64,000 bases of DNA from an uncultured Prevotellaceae bacterium (GCA_902776665.1 CACYQZ010000005.1:34869-98868); one strand, 5' to 3'. Shown: positions 35,792-44,512, numbered from the stretch's first letter. Translations and numbers: made by a program. The notes: a model not told the origin generated them from the sequence alone.

Positions 35792-38614
35792 TTATTCTTC
35801 CTCGGGCGTCATCATCACCGTGATGCAGTTGCCGCTCGAAAGCACTTCCTTGACGAAAGCCGAAATCTTTTCGGGCGTCTGAGCCTGAATCGTGGCTTTC
35901 AGGTTGGTGTGTTCGTCGCTTCCGTACTTGTACCACCGGTAGATTTTGCTACTCCAGTAGGTGTTCTGTTTCATCGAGTCATCGACGCGCTTGAGCATCA
36001 GTTCCTTCACCTTGTTGAGTTGTTCGGCATCGCAACTGACAGCGAGGTCATCGACGGCCTTTTGCAGCAGATACATCGCCGTGTCGCGCTTCTCGGGCTG
36101 CATCGGGCAGTAGGCCAGAAGTTGCATGTTGTGGTAGTCTTCCGACATGCTTGCCTGACCCTGAGCGGCCACGCTGTAGGCGGCGGAAGCCTCTTCGCGA
36201 ATCTCCTTCGTATAGACCATGCGCATGATTTGACCGGTGATGTCGGCCTGAATCGAACGCTCAAGCGTGTAAGGCATTGCCTCGTTGTACCAAATCTTCA
36301 CGCCGATGCACTTCGGAGTCTCCTGTTTGCGGGCGAAAATATTGTCGATTTTTCCTTTTTGCAGGAAATTTGTGCGCTGAGCCTTCACAGCCTTGCCCTT
36401 CGTGGGCAGTGCGCCGAGATACTGGCAGACGAGCGGACGAATCGTAGCCTCGTCGAAGTTACCGATGATGCTGAACACCCAATCCTTGGCCGAAGCGGTG
36501 CGCTCCTTGGCGATTTCGAGGATGCGGTCGTAGCTGACATCCTTCAAAGCCTCGACGGTGAGCGGAGCCAGACGCGGATTGTGGCCGTACATCGTGACCT
36601 GCATCGAGTCGCTGAAGGCGACATCGGGCGACAGCGCACGGTTTTTCAGACCCACTTCCAGTTGCGACATCAGGTTCTGATAAGCTTTTTCGTCCTTGTT
36701 GATGTTCGTGAAGTAGAGATAAGCCATTTGCAGCATCGTTTCGACATCTTTCGGGGTCGAAGAGCCGCTCAAACCCATGTTGCGACCGTTCATCGACAGG
36801 TCGGCATTGGCGATTTTGCCTGCGAGGGCCTTTTCCAATTCGGTCAAAGAGAAATTGCCGAGTCCGCTGATGCCGATGACTTGGTCGAAGAGTTGCAGGT
36901 TGCGGTAGTCCTTCGGGCCGTAGAGCGATTCGCCACCAGGACCTTCACCCGACAGAATGACTTGGTCTTTCTTGAAATCGGTCTGCTTCAGCAGCACCAC
37001 AACGCCATTCGACAGTTGCAATTCGGTGTAGCCGAACTTGTCGTTTTTCAGTTCTTTCTTGATGGTTCCAGCCTTCGGCAACTTCGTGATGAGCGGTTCG
37101 TTCTTCACGTTATCGACGTAGGCTTCAATCTGCTGTGCACGGGCATCGGCCACGGCCTTGAGCAGACCTTCGCTGGTCGGATAGACGTTGCCTTCCTTCT
37201 CGTTGTTAAACGAGATGATGACCATATTCGAGTCGTTTTCAACGGCTTTGAACATCTCTTTCGAAGCCTCGTTGATGGCCTCGAACGGCAGCATCGGCAC
37301 GATTTGCTTCATCGTTTCGTAGGTGAAATCGATGCTCGGCATCGGCTCGTTCGACAGGAAATGACCCAGACACTGCGCGTAGAACTGCGTATTCGTGCGC
37401 TTTTCGCGGTTTTCGTAGGTTTTGTCGAGCGAACTGAGGTAGTCGGCCTTGAAACGGTTGTATTCGGTCGGCGTGTAGCCAAATTCGGCCACGCGGCGAG
37501 CCTCGACGAGCACGGCTTTCAGCGCATCGTCCATCTGATCCATTTCCTTCGGCGTAGCGTCGAAACTGAGGGCGTCTTTCGTCTTGGCGAAGATGTAGTT
37601 TCCATCACCTGCCGAAGCGCTCACGAAGGGGCATCCGGGCTGCTTGACAACCTCGGAAAGACGGCGGTTGAGCATACTCATCGCAGCGCGTTTCACGTAG
37701 TTGAAAATCAAATACGACAAATCGCCCTTCATCGAGTCGGGATAGACCTCGTGCTTGAACATAATATCGACGCTCGAAGTGCGCTGTTCCTTGTCTTTGT
37801 CGATGATGACGATGGGTTCGGCCGTGTCGGGCACGGGCTCGTCGATGATCGGAGCGGCATTTTCGGGGTTCGTAATCGGACCGAAGAGCTTTTTGATCAT
37901 CGCCTCGGTGTGATCGACATCGACATCGCCCACGACAATGATGCCCTGATTCGTCGGATGGTACCATTTTTCGTAGTAGTCGCGAATTTCCTGCGGCTTG
38001 AAGTTGTCGATGACCGACATCAGGCCAATCGGATAGCGCACGCCATACTTCGAACCCGGATAGAGGGCGGGCAGGTTGCGCTCGAACATACGGCTCGAGG
38101 CCGATGTGCGCATACGCCATTCCTCGTGAATCACACCGCGCTCCTTGTCGATTTCATTGGCATCGAGCGTCAGACCTGTTGACCAGTCGCGAAGGATGAG
38201 CAGACACGAGTCGAGCACCGACTGGCGCGCCGTGGGCACGTTGTCGATGTTATAGACCGTCTGGTCAATCGACGTGTAGGCGTTCAAGTCGCCACCAAAC
38301 TGCACACCGACCGTTTCGAGCCAGCTCACCAGTTCGCCAGACTTGAAATTGTCGGAGCCGTTGAAGGCCATGTGCTCGAGGAAGTGCGCCAGACCGCGCT
38401 GACTTTCCTCTTCCTGAATCGAGCCGACTTTCTGCGCAATGTAGAAATTGGCGCGATGCTCCGGCCAGTTGTTGTAACGGATGTAGTAGGTCAATCCGTT
38501 GTCGAGTTTTCCGATGCGCACGGCCGTGTCGAGGGGAATCGGCGGCATCATCTGTGCGCTGACGCTACCTGCCACTGCGAGCAGCAGCGTCAAAAGAATG
38601 TTTCTGATTTTCAT
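35792..38614 (-). CDS. M16 family zinc peptidase (pitrilysin/insulinase type)
   Basis: ATG 38614 gives signal peptide MKIRNILLTLLLAVAGSVSA and a 940-residue periplasmic protein. The zinc motif HFLEH (His77, Glu80, His81) is in the first M16 domain, with the downstream acidic ligand expected in DANEIDKERGVIHEEWRMR. A second, inactive M16 half follows (FGYTELQLSNGVVVLLKQTDF onwards), making the usual four-domain clamshell. Such enzymes degrade peptides held in an enclosed chamber. The gene ends at a bidirectional terminator and has its own -7 element, so it is probably monocistronic. Confidence 0.93.
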   Translation of the reverse strand: MKIRNILLTLLLAVAGSVSAQMMPPIPLDTAVRIGKLDNGLTYYIRYNNWPEHRANFYIAQKVGSIQEEESQRGLAHFLEHMAFNGSDNFKSGELVSWLETVGVQFGGDLNAYTSIDQTVYNIDNVPTARQSVLDSCLLILRDWSTGLTLDANEIDKERGVIHEEWRMRTSASSRMFERNLPALYPGSKYGVRYPIGLMSVIDNFKPQEIRDYYEKWYHPTNQGIIVVGDVDVDHTEAMIKKLFGPITNPENAAPIIDEPVPDTAEPIVIIDKDKEQRTSSVDIMFKHEVYPDSMKGDLSYLIFNYVKRAAMSMLNRRLSEVVKQPGCPFVSASAGDGNYIFAKTKDALSFDATPKEMDQMDDALKAVLVEARRVAEFGYTPTEYNRFKADYLSSLDKTYENREKRTNTQFYAQCLGHFLSNEPMPSIDFTYETMKQIVPMLPFEAINEASKEMFKAVENDSNMVIISFNNEKEGNVYPTSEGLLKAVADARAQQIEAYVDNVKNEPLITKLPKAGTIKKELKNDKFGYTELQLSNGVVVLLKQTDFKKDQVILSGEGPGGESLYGPKDYRNLQLFDQVIGISGLGNFSLTELEKALAGKIANADLSMNGRNMGLSGSSTPKDVETMLQMAYLYFTNINKDEKAYQNLMSQLEVGLKNRALSPDVAFSDSMQVTMYGHNPRLAPLTVEALKDVSYDRILEIAKERTASAKDWVFSIIGNFDEATIRPLVCQYLGALPTKGKAVKAQRTNFLQKGKIDNIFARKQETPKCIGVKIWYNEAMPYTLERSIQADITGQIMRMVYTKEIREEASAAYSVAAQGQASMSEDYHNMQLLAYCPMQPEKRDTAMYLLQKAVDDLAVSCDAEQLNKVKELMLKRVDDSMKQNTYWSSKIYRWYKYGSDEHTNLKATIQAQTPEKISAFVKEVLSSGNCITVMMTPEEE

Positions 38615-38670
38615 AAAAAAAATGTTTAAATAATGGTATGTCATTCTTGGTTTTCGAATTTAAAAGTCGT

Positions 38671-38679
38671 GCAAATTTA
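38671..38679 (-). promoter_or_regulatory. -7 element of the M16 peptidase gene
   Basis: The minus strand reads TAAATTTGC, 56 bp upstream of the start. The best TTG (38704-38706) is 24 bp farther, which is long. Confidence 0.5.
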
Positions 38680-38783
38680 GTTATTTTTTCTGATTAGACG
38701 CATCAATCGACGAAAAACTACGTTTTCTTTTACAATTTTTAGTTTTTCGGCTCATTTTCACAAGAAAATGGGGCGTAGGATAT

Positions 38784-38818
38784 AAAAAAAAATGGCCGCG
38801 AAGCATTTTCGCAGCCAT
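38784..38818 (-). terminator. Intrinsic terminator of hsp20
   Basis: The minus strand has ATGGCTGCGAA, a 5-nt loop and TTCGCGGCCAT (one mismatch), then a run of T residues. It begins 23 bp after the hsp20 stop. Confidence 0.85.
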
Positions 38819-38840
38819 CTTTTTCCAGATTTTCTGAGTT

Positions 38841-39260
38841 TTAACCGATTTCAATCTGCCGCTCCACCTTCGTGCGAGCCTGTTCGGTCTTCGGCAGCGT
38901 CACGGTGAGCACGCCGTGCTCCACGCGGGCAGCAATTTTGGCCTTTTCCACGTCGTCGGGCAAGAGCAGCGTCTGCTCGAACTTCGTGTAGTTGAACTCG
39001 CGGCGCAGGTAGTGAGCCTTCTTGTCCTCCTGCTCGATTTTCTTCTCCATCTTCACCACGAGGTTTCCCTCCTCGTTGATGTTCACGTTGAAGTCCTCCT
39101 TCTTCAGCCCCGGAGCCGCCAGTTCCACGGTGTACTCGTCTTGCGTCTCGATGACGTTGATGGCGGGTGCCGTAGCGTTTGCCCTCGGCATGAAGTCGTT
39201 GTCGAAAAAGTCGTTGAACACGGTTGGCAACCATGCGTTTCTACGAATCATTGGTCTCAT
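38841..39260 (-). CDS. Small heat shock protein (Hsp20/alpha-crystallin)
   Basis: This 139-residue cytoplasmic holdase binds unfolding proteins. The alpha-crystallin domain covers about 30-125 (APAINVIETQDEYTVELAAPGLKKEDFNV, FNYTKFEQTLLLPDDVEKAKIAARVEHGVLTVTLPK). The conserved GVLxVxLPK strand and the C-terminal IxI-like QIEIG are present. ATG 39260 is preceded by AGGAGG (39269-39274) at 8-nt spacing, a strong Shine-Dalgarno that most genes here lack. Two direct repeats upstream (39390-39426) are candidate heat-shock regulatory sites. Confidence 0.95.
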   Translation of the reverse strand: MRPMIRRNAWLPTVFNDFFDNDFMPRANATAPAINVIETQDEYTVELAAPGLKKEDFNVNINEEGNLVVKMEKKIEQEDKKAHYLRREFNYTKFEQTLLLPDDVEKAKIAARVEHGVLTVTLPKTEQARTKVERQIEIG

Positions 39261-39389
39261 AGTTTTGTCCTCCTAATCTTTTTTAATGGTACATTTTTCT
39301 GTTTTTTCACTCGTTTTTCGGGCGAGGTGTCCGTCGGAAACGAAACTCGCTCGACCAACAGATTTCAAAACCTGTGCCGAGCGAATATT

Positions 39390-39426
39390 TGCGACAAATT
39401 GTCAGAAAAATGCGACAAAAAGTCAG
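39390..39426 (-). promoter_or_regulatory. Direct repeats upstream of hsp20, possible operator
   Basis: TGCGACAAATTGTCAG (39390-39405) and TGCGACAAAAAGTCAG (39411-39426) match at 14 of 16 bases, 21 bp apart (two helical turns). The first contains the inverted repeat GACAA-A-TTGTC. TGCGACAAATT also occurs at the -7 region of the HU gene (52138-52148). Confidence 0.45.
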
Positions 39427-39429
39427 TTT

Positions 39430-40638
39430 TTATGGATTAAAAACTGCTGCGATGCGGCGAAGTCCTTCCATGAGGCGATTGCGCTGTGTGGCGAGGTTGA
39501 TGCGGATGAAGCCGTCGGTGCCGTACATCGTGCCGCTGTTCACCCAAACTTGGGCTTCGCGGAGCAATTTTTCCTCGAATTCATCACCGCTGAGACCCGT
39601 TGCGGCAATATCGACCCACACGAGATAGGTTCCTTCAAGTTGAAAAACCTTCAACTGCGGCAGATTTTCGGCAAAAAACGCGCAAAGCGCCTGATAGTTG
39701 CCCCAGAGGTATTCGTTGAGCGCGTCGAGCCAAGCCTCGCCCTCGTTGTAGGCGGCTTCGACGGCAAGCGGCGCAAAGGGATTCACGTCGCAGATTTCAT
39801 TGATGTTGATGGCGCGGTCGATGCGGCGGCGCGCTTCGGGGTCGGCGCAAATGATGTGGGCCATTTGCAGGCCGGCGATGTTGAACGATTTCGACGGTGA
39901 ACCGCAGATGACGGGTGCCGTCGCGTCGGTAGCCGTATTGACGGTGCCGAAAGGTGTGAACCGATGGCCGGGCATCACAAGTTCGCAGTGGATTTCATCG
40001 CTGATGATGCGCACACCGTGGCGCAGGCAGATGTCGTTCATCCGTTGCAATTCCTCGCGTGTCCAGACGCGTCCGGCAGGGTTGTGAGGGTTGCAGAGCA
40101 GGAACACGGTGGTCTTCTCGTCGGCGCATTTGCGCTCGAAGTCGGACCAGTCGATTTCGTAGGTGTTGGGTGTTGGGTGTTGGGTGTTGGGTGATGAAAT
40201 TACGGTTAATTTCGACTCCACCACCTCGCAACCATTGTTGCGGATGTTGCTGAAGAAGCAGTTATAGACCGGCGTGAGAATCAGCACACGCTCGCCGGGC
40301 ATCGTCAGTGCCTTGATAACGGCGGAAACGGCAGGCACAACGCCCGTGGTGTATTGAATCCACTCGCGCTGAATCGTCCAGTTGTGGCGACGCTCAAACC
40401 AGCGGATGACGGCGTCGTAATAGCTGTTTTGCACCGTCGCATAGCCGAAAACGCCGTGTTCGACGCGCTTCTGTAAGGCTTCTCGGATGGCAGGGGCTAC
40501 CTCGAAGTCCATGTCGGCCACCCACAGGGGGATCAAATCTTCCCTTTCCGATTCATTGATTGAAAATGGAAACTTCGCGTCCCATTTCACGCAGTTCGTT
40601 CCGCGTCGCTCGATGATTTTGTCAAAATCGTATTTCAT
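39430..40638 (-). CDS. PLP-dependent C-S lyase/aminotransferase (MalY/PatB family)
   Basis: The 402-residue fold-type I enzyme begins MKYDFDKIIERRGTNCVKWD, the PatB/MalY signature. These proteins act as cystathionine beta-lyases or related aminotransferases. LLCNPHNPAGRVWTREEL and CGSPSKSFNIAGLQ (PLP-binding lysine) are intact, as is the C-terminal FIRINLA arginine region. Residues 148-159 (SSPNTQHPTPNT) are encoded by a (CAACACC)n array placed in a surface loop before YEIDWSDFE. It is the last gene of an mdh-DUF3737-PatB run, and its start region touches another heptamer array. Confidence 0.92.
   Translation of the reverse strand: MKYDFDKIIERRGTNCVKWDAKFPFSINESEREDLIPLWVADMDFEVAPAIREALQKRVEHGVFGYATVQNSYYDAVIRWFERRHNWTIQREWIQYTTGVVPAVSAVIKALTMPGERVLILTPVYNCFFSNIRNNGCEVVESKLTVISSPNTQHPTPNTYEIDWSDFERKCADEKTTVFLLCNPHNPAGRVWTREELQRMNDICLRHGVRIISDEIHCELVMPGHRFTPFGTVNTATDATAPVICGSPSKSFNIAGLQMAHIICADPEARRRIDRAININEICDVNPFAPLAVEAAYNEGEAWLDALNEYLWGNYQALCAFFAENLPQLKVFQLEGTYLVWVDIAATGLSGDEFEEKLLREAQVWVNSGTMYGTDGFIRINLATQRNRLMEGLRRIAAVFNP
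40162..40196 (-). repeat. Heptamer array inside the PatB-like gene (5 units, in frame)
   Basis: The coding strand has CATCACC followed by four perfect CAACACC units. With the preceding T this makes 36 nt, 12 codons, SSPNTQHPTPNT. The near-perfect copies suggest recent origin. Confidence 0.92.
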
Positions 40639-40642
40639 TCAA

Positions 40643-40677
40643 ACCTATTACTTATTACCTATAACCTATTACCTGAT
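40643..40677 (-). repeat. Heptamer array overlapping the DUF3737 stop
   Basis: The plus strand has ACCTATT, ACTTATT, ACCTATA, ACCTATT, ACCTGAT. It covers the last two codons and TAA of DUF3737 and ends 4 bp before the PatB-like ATG. Confidence 0.85.
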
Positions 40678-41511
40678 GGAAATCTTGCAATCGTTCGGCT
40701 GCCGCACATTCTCATCAATCGTCACAGAGCCGATCGAGTCGGCTACGATGCGACCCGACGTCGGATTTTTGATGTTTTCGATGTGGCCGCGAATCTCGGC
40801 ATCGACGGTCGTGTATTCAAAAACGCGGTCGCAGGCGGCATCGAAGGTGCAATCCTCGAGAACCAAGCCATCGACATAGCACAGCAACTGCTCGCCAGCC
40901 AAATGGCAGCGCACGAGCCGCACGTTTTTCGAGTGCCACGCGAGGTATTCACCATCGAGTTCGGAATCGTAAATCGTCACGTTTTCGCACTCCCAGAACG
41001 AGTCTTTCGTCAAGATTTTCGCGTTGTGAACCTCGACATTTTTGCAATATTGGAATACATATTTCGAATCGCTCTCAAGTCCATCGACAAAAATGTTATT
41101 CGAGAACATAAACGGATAGGTTCCGCCGTGCAACTTCACGTTTTTCAGCCGCAGGTTATCGACTTTCCAAAACGTTTCGTCGGCATCGGTGATTTGCACG
41201 TTTTCGAGTTCCACATTGCGCATTTCGCGGAAGAATTTCGGTCCGTCGATGCGGCTGTTCGTCATCCGCAGGTCGTTGGTGTACCAGATGGCCGAGCGCG
41301 ACCCCACCGCGAAATAGCAGTTGTTGATACGCGCACCATCGACGTGCCACCACGGGTATTTCCCGTAGAAACGGCAGTCCTCGGCCTCGACGTTCTGACA
41401 CTGCTTGATGCCCGACTCGCCGTCGGTTATCGTGACACGCTCCAAGCGGAAATCAGAGGCGGCGAACAAAGGTCGTTCGCCGCCAAATTCCTTGTCCTGT
41501 ATCAGTTTCAT
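40669..41511 (-). CDS. DUF3737 family beta-helix protein
   Basis: The 280-residue protein consists of short repeated strands with N-V-x-L and C-x-F motifs (NVEAEDCRFYG, MRNVELENVQIT, NVEVHNAKILT, GLVLEDCTFDA), typical of a right-handed parallel beta-helix. It matches DUF3737, a family of unknown function. I know it as a frequent neighbour of PatB-like lyases, and that is the arrangement here. It has no signal peptide, so it is cytoplasmic. Its ATG directly follows the mdh stop without a gap, which implies co-translation. No catalytic residues can be assigned. Confidence 0.85.
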   Translation of the reverse strand: MKLIQDKEFGGERPLFAASDFRLERVTITDGESGIKQCQNVEAEDCRFYGKYPWWHVDGARINNCYFAVGSRSAIWYTNDLRMTNSRIDGPKFFREMRNVELENVQITDADETFWKVDNLRLKNVKLHGGTYPFMFSNNIFVDGLESDSKYVFQYCKNVEVHNAKILTKDSFWECENVTIYDSELDGEYLAWHSKNVRLVRCHLAGEQLLCYVDGLVLEDCTFDAACDRVFEYTTVDAEIRGHIENIKNPTSGRIVADSIGSVTIDENVRQPNDCKISIR

Positions 41512-42504
41512 TTACAGATTCGGATTGATTTTCGACCACTCGCTGATGGGCGGAACGATGTTGAGCGTCACCAACTCGTCGCGCATTTTGCAGAGGTGCT
41601 CGTAACTTGCGTCGAGTTTGGCGTTCTCCTCGGGTGTGCCCTGCGGAACCTCGAAGCTGGCGCCGTTTTGGTTGAGTGTCGTCTTCATCGCCATCATAAT
41701 GTGGTTGTATTTGTCGGTCTTGACATAGGTGCCGACTGGGAAACGGAACGCTTCGCCACCCATCGCAGCGCGAATCATCTCGACGCTGAGGTACGACGGG
41801 CTCTGGAACGAAGAGCGACCGCGCAGTTTGATGATCGCTGCACCGCCTTGCGTCACGTCTTTCTTCATCTGCTCCCACTCCTCGGCGGGGAATTCATCGG
41901 TGCCGACAATGTCGTAGAGTTTGCGACCCTTCACCGTGACGTGGCTACCAAACACGGCCATCTGTTCGCCGTGACCGCCGTAGGTGGCGCAACCCTCGAT
42001 TTCGCTCTGCTTCACGCCGAATTTCTTCGCCAAAGCACTTTGCAGACGGGTTGTGTCGAGACCTGCGAGCGTCGTCACCTGGCCGGGTTTCAGGCCGCTG
42101 TAGAGCAGTGTCACAAGTCCGGTAAGGTCGGCAGGGTTGAAGATGATGACCACGTGCTTCACGTCGGGGCAGTATTTCTGGATGTTCTTACCCAATTCCT
42201 CGGCAATTTTGCAGTTGCCAGCGAGCAGGTCCTCGCGCGTCATACCCTCTTTACGGGGTGCGCCACCGCTGGAAATGATGTATTTTGCATCGCGGAAAGC
42301 CTCTTCAGCGTCGGTCGTGGCGGTGATGGTGGCCTCGTCGAAGCCGCTCTGCCGCATTTCCTCGGCCACGCCTTCGGGCGAAAATACGTCGTAAAGACAC
42401 AAATTACTGGTCAGGCCCATCATCAGTGCCGACTGAGCCATGTTCGATCCGATCATGCCGGCTGCGCCGACGATGACGAGTTTGTCGTTTGTTAAAAATG
42501 CCAT
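41512..42504 (-). CDS. mdh: Malate dehydrogenase
   Basis: This NAD-dependent enzyme interconverts malate and oxaloacetate; in Bacteroidales it serves the reductive branch toward fumarate and succinate. ATG 42504 (MAFLTNDKLVIVGAAGMIGSNMAQSALMMG) gives 330 residues with the Rossmann motif GAAGMIG. IFNPADLTGLVTLLYSGL, LDTTRLQSALAKKFGV and the catalytic histidine in GGHGEQMAVFGS are intact. The sequence closely matches the Bacteroides/Prevotella type. The frame has an upstream ATG at 42645, but this would run through the promoter region. It leads the mdh-DUF3737-PatB operon. Confidence 0.93.
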   Translation of the reverse strand: MAFLTNDKLVIVGAAGMIGSNMAQSALMMGLTSNLCLYDVFSPEGVAEEMRQSGFDEATITATTDAEEAFRDAKYIISSGGAPRKEGMTREDLLAGNCKIAEELGKNIQKYCPDVKHVVIIFNPADLTGLVTLLYSGLKPGQVTTLAGLDTTRLQSALAKKFGVKQSEIEGCATYGGHGEQMAVFGSHVTVKGRKLYDIVGTDEFPAEEWEQMKKDVTQGGAAIIKLRGRSSFQSPSYLSVEMIRAAMGGEAFRFPVGTYVKTDKYNHIMMAMKTTLNQNGASFEVPQGTPEENAKLDASYEHLCKMRDELVTLNIVPPISEWSKINPNL

Positions 42505-42542
42505 AATAATATACGTTTTTGTGATTATTGAAGATTTCGACT

Positions 42543-42551
42543 GCAAAGGTA
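42543..42551 (-). promoter_or_regulatory. -7 element of mdh
   Basis: The minus strand reads TACCTTTGC, 38 bp upstream of the mdh ATG. It lies 20 bp from the upstream half of the divergent aminopeptidase promoter. Confidence 0.55.
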
Positions 42552-42571
42552 CAAAAATTTCTTGAAATTGC

Positions 42572-42603
42572 TTGCAATATTTGCTGAATTTTTCTACTTT
42601 TGC
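42572..42603 (+). promoter_or_regulatory. Promoter of the aminopeptidase P gene
   Basis: TTG (42572-42574), a 20-nt spacer and TACTTTTGC (42595-42603) lie 31 bp upstream of the start. The promoter is back to back with that of mdh. Confidence 0.7.
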
Positions 42604-42634
42604 AACAAAGAAATGAACTATAATTACAAAAACG

Positions 42635-44446
42635 ATGACAATCAACGAAAAAATCCAGAAATTGCGCGAGGAAATGCAGCGCGAGCATTTGGCCGCCTAC
42701 ATTTTCACGAGTACCGACCCGCACAACGGCGAATATGTGCCCGAACATTGGAAAAGTCGCGAATGGATCAGCGGATTCGATGGTTCGGCAGGTACGGCGG
42801 TGGTCACGATGACGAGTGCCGCGCTGTGGACCGACAGCCGCTATTTTTTGGCCGCCGAAGAGCAACTGCGCGGCACGGAATTCCAGTTGATGAAACTGAA
42901 AATGCCCGAAACACCGACGATTCCGCAGTGGATTCATTCGCAATTAACAATGAACAATGAACAATTGACAGAGGTTGCGATTGATGGCTCGACCAATTCG
43001 GCGGCCTTCGTCGAGGAATTGATTGAGGAACTGCGGAAAGAGGGCGGTCTGACCCTGCGCACGAACTACGACCCGCTGCGCTTCATCTGGCTCGACCGTC
43101 CGCCGATTCCCACGAATCCCGTCGAACTTCATCCGCTGAAATACGCCGGTGAGGACACAACCTCGAAACTGCGTCGAATCCGCGAATCGTTGCGCCAGCA
43201 ACACGCCGACGGAATGTTGGTTTCCGCCCTCGACGACATCGCTTGGACGCTGAACCTGCGCGGTTCCGACGTGCATTGCAACCCCGTTTTCGTCGCCTAT
43301 CTGCTGATTTCCACGACGAAAACCACGTTATACGTAAATTCATCGAAATTGTCGTTGGAGGTGAAGGCTTACTTGGCCGACTGCGGCGTTGAAATCGACG
43401 ATTACGACAAGGTGCAGCAGGGTTTGAAGGACTATTTCGAGTACAACATCCTGCTCGACCCCAACGAAACGAGTTACACGTTGATGAAGGCCGTGCGACG
43501 CGAGATTGTGCGCGCCAGTTCGCCGATTCCGACGATGAAAATCGTGAAAAACGACACGGAAATCGAAGGCTTTCGTCGTGCGATGGTGAAAGATGGTGTG
43601 GCGTTGGTGAAGTTTCTGAAATGGCTGAAAGGGGAGGCCCCCTCCCTGCCTCCCCCCGACGGGGGAGGTGTCAGAAGGCTTTCTGAACTGTCGATTGCCG
43701 AAAAACTCACTGCATTCCGCGCCGAACAGCCTGATTTTCAAGGGATTTCGTTCGACACCATCAGCGCTTACGAGCAGCATGGTGCCATCGTCCACTACGA
43801 ACCCACTCCCGACACCGACATCCCCGTGGAAAATCGCGGCTTTTTGTTGCTCGACAGCGGTGCGCAGTACCGCGACGGCACCACCGACATCACCCGAACC
43901 ATCGCCCTCGGTCCGCTCACCGACGAGCAGCGCCACGTCTATACGCTCGTTCTTCGCGGTCACATCGCGCTTTCTCGCGCCATTTTCCCCGACAAAACCG
44001 CCGGCACCCAACTCGACGCGCTGGCACGGCAGTTTATGTGGCGCGACGGCATGAACTACCTTCACGGAACGGGTCACGGCGTGGGCCAGTTCCTCTGTGT
44101 TCACGAAGGTCCGCACCAGATTCGGATGGAGTGGAAGCCGACGCCCTTCGTCGAGGGAATGCTCGTCACCGACGAGCCCGGCCTCTACCTCGCTGGTCGT
44201 TTCGGTGTGCGCATCGAAAACATCCTACTCACGGTCGCTGCGAAAGAAACCGAGTTTGGCCGATTCTTGCAATTCGAGCCGCTCACGCTCTGCCCCATCG
44301 ACACCACGCCCATCGTCCGCGAGGAAATGTCGCCCGAGGAAATCGCGTGGCTCAACGACTACCATCAGCACGTCTTTGAAACGCTCTCGCCCCACCTCAA
44401 TGCCGACGAACAGGCTTGGTTGCGCGAGGCAACGAAGGCATTTTGA
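42635..44446 (+). CDS. Xaa-Pro aminopeptidase (M24B) with two repeat-derived insertions
   Basis: The 603-residue metallopeptidase releases N-terminal residues before proline. It has the three-domain form of Bacteroidetes aminopeptidase P: two creatinase-like N-terminal domains and a C-terminal pita-bread catalytic domain. The dinuclear metal ligands are visible in LLLDSGAQYRDGTTDITRT (two Asp), GTGHGVGQFLCVHEG (His), TDEPGLY (Glu) and the final FGVRIEN (Glu). Residues 103-112 (QLTMNNEQLT) are a heptamer array product. About residues 333-346 (GEAPSLPPPDGGGV) come from the GC-rich palindromic element. Both are in linkers and keep the frame, so the enzyme is probably active. Confidence 0.93.
   Translation: MTINEKIQKLREEMQREHLAAYIFTSTDPHNGEYVPEHWKSREWISGFDGSAGTAVVTMTSAALWTDSRYFLAAEEQLRGTEFQLMKLKMPETPTIPQWIHSQLTMNNEQLTEVAIDGSTNSAAFVEELIEELRKEGGLTLRTNYDPLRFIWLDRPPIPTNPVELHPLKYAGEDTTSKLRRIRESLRQQHADGMLVSALDDIAWTLNLRGSDVHCNPVFVAYLLISTTKTTLYVNSSKLSLEVKAYLADCGVEIDDYDKVQQGLKDYFEYNILLDPNETSYTLMKAVRREIVRASSPIPTMKIVKNDTEIEGFRRAMVKDGVALVKFLKWLKGEAPSLPPPDGGGVRRLSELSIAEKLTAFRAEQPDFQGISFDTISAYEQHGAIVHYEPTPDTDIPVENRGFLLLDSGAQYRDGTTDITRTIALGPLTDEQRHVYTLVLRGHIALSRAIFPDKTAGTQLDALARQFMWRDGMNYLHGTGHGVGQFLCVHEGPHQIRMEWKPTPFVEGMLVTDEPGLYLAGRFGVRIENILLTVAAKETEFGRFLQFEPLTLCPIDTTPIVREEMSPEEIAWLNDYHQHVFETLSPHLNADEQAWLREATKAF
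42941..42970 (+). repeat. Heptamer array inside aminopeptidase P (in frame, 10 codons)
   Basis: CAATTAA, CAATGAA, CAATGAA, CAATTGA plus CA encodes QLTMNNEQLT. Other reading frames of this unit contain stop codons, so only this frame could have been tolerated. Confidence 0.85.
43630..43671 (+). repeat. GC-rich palindromic element inside aminopeptidase P
   Basis: AGGGGAGGCCCCCTCCCTGC, then CTCCCCCC-GAC-GGGGGAGG. It aligns with the intergenic elements at 7047 and 24590 but is 42 bp long and in frame, encoding GEAPSLPPPDGGGV. Confidence 0.85.
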
Positions 44447-44512
44447 AAACAAATCAACCGATAAAAATTGATTAAAAATTGGTGATTTTTGTTAAATCAT
44501 TTTAAAATCAGA

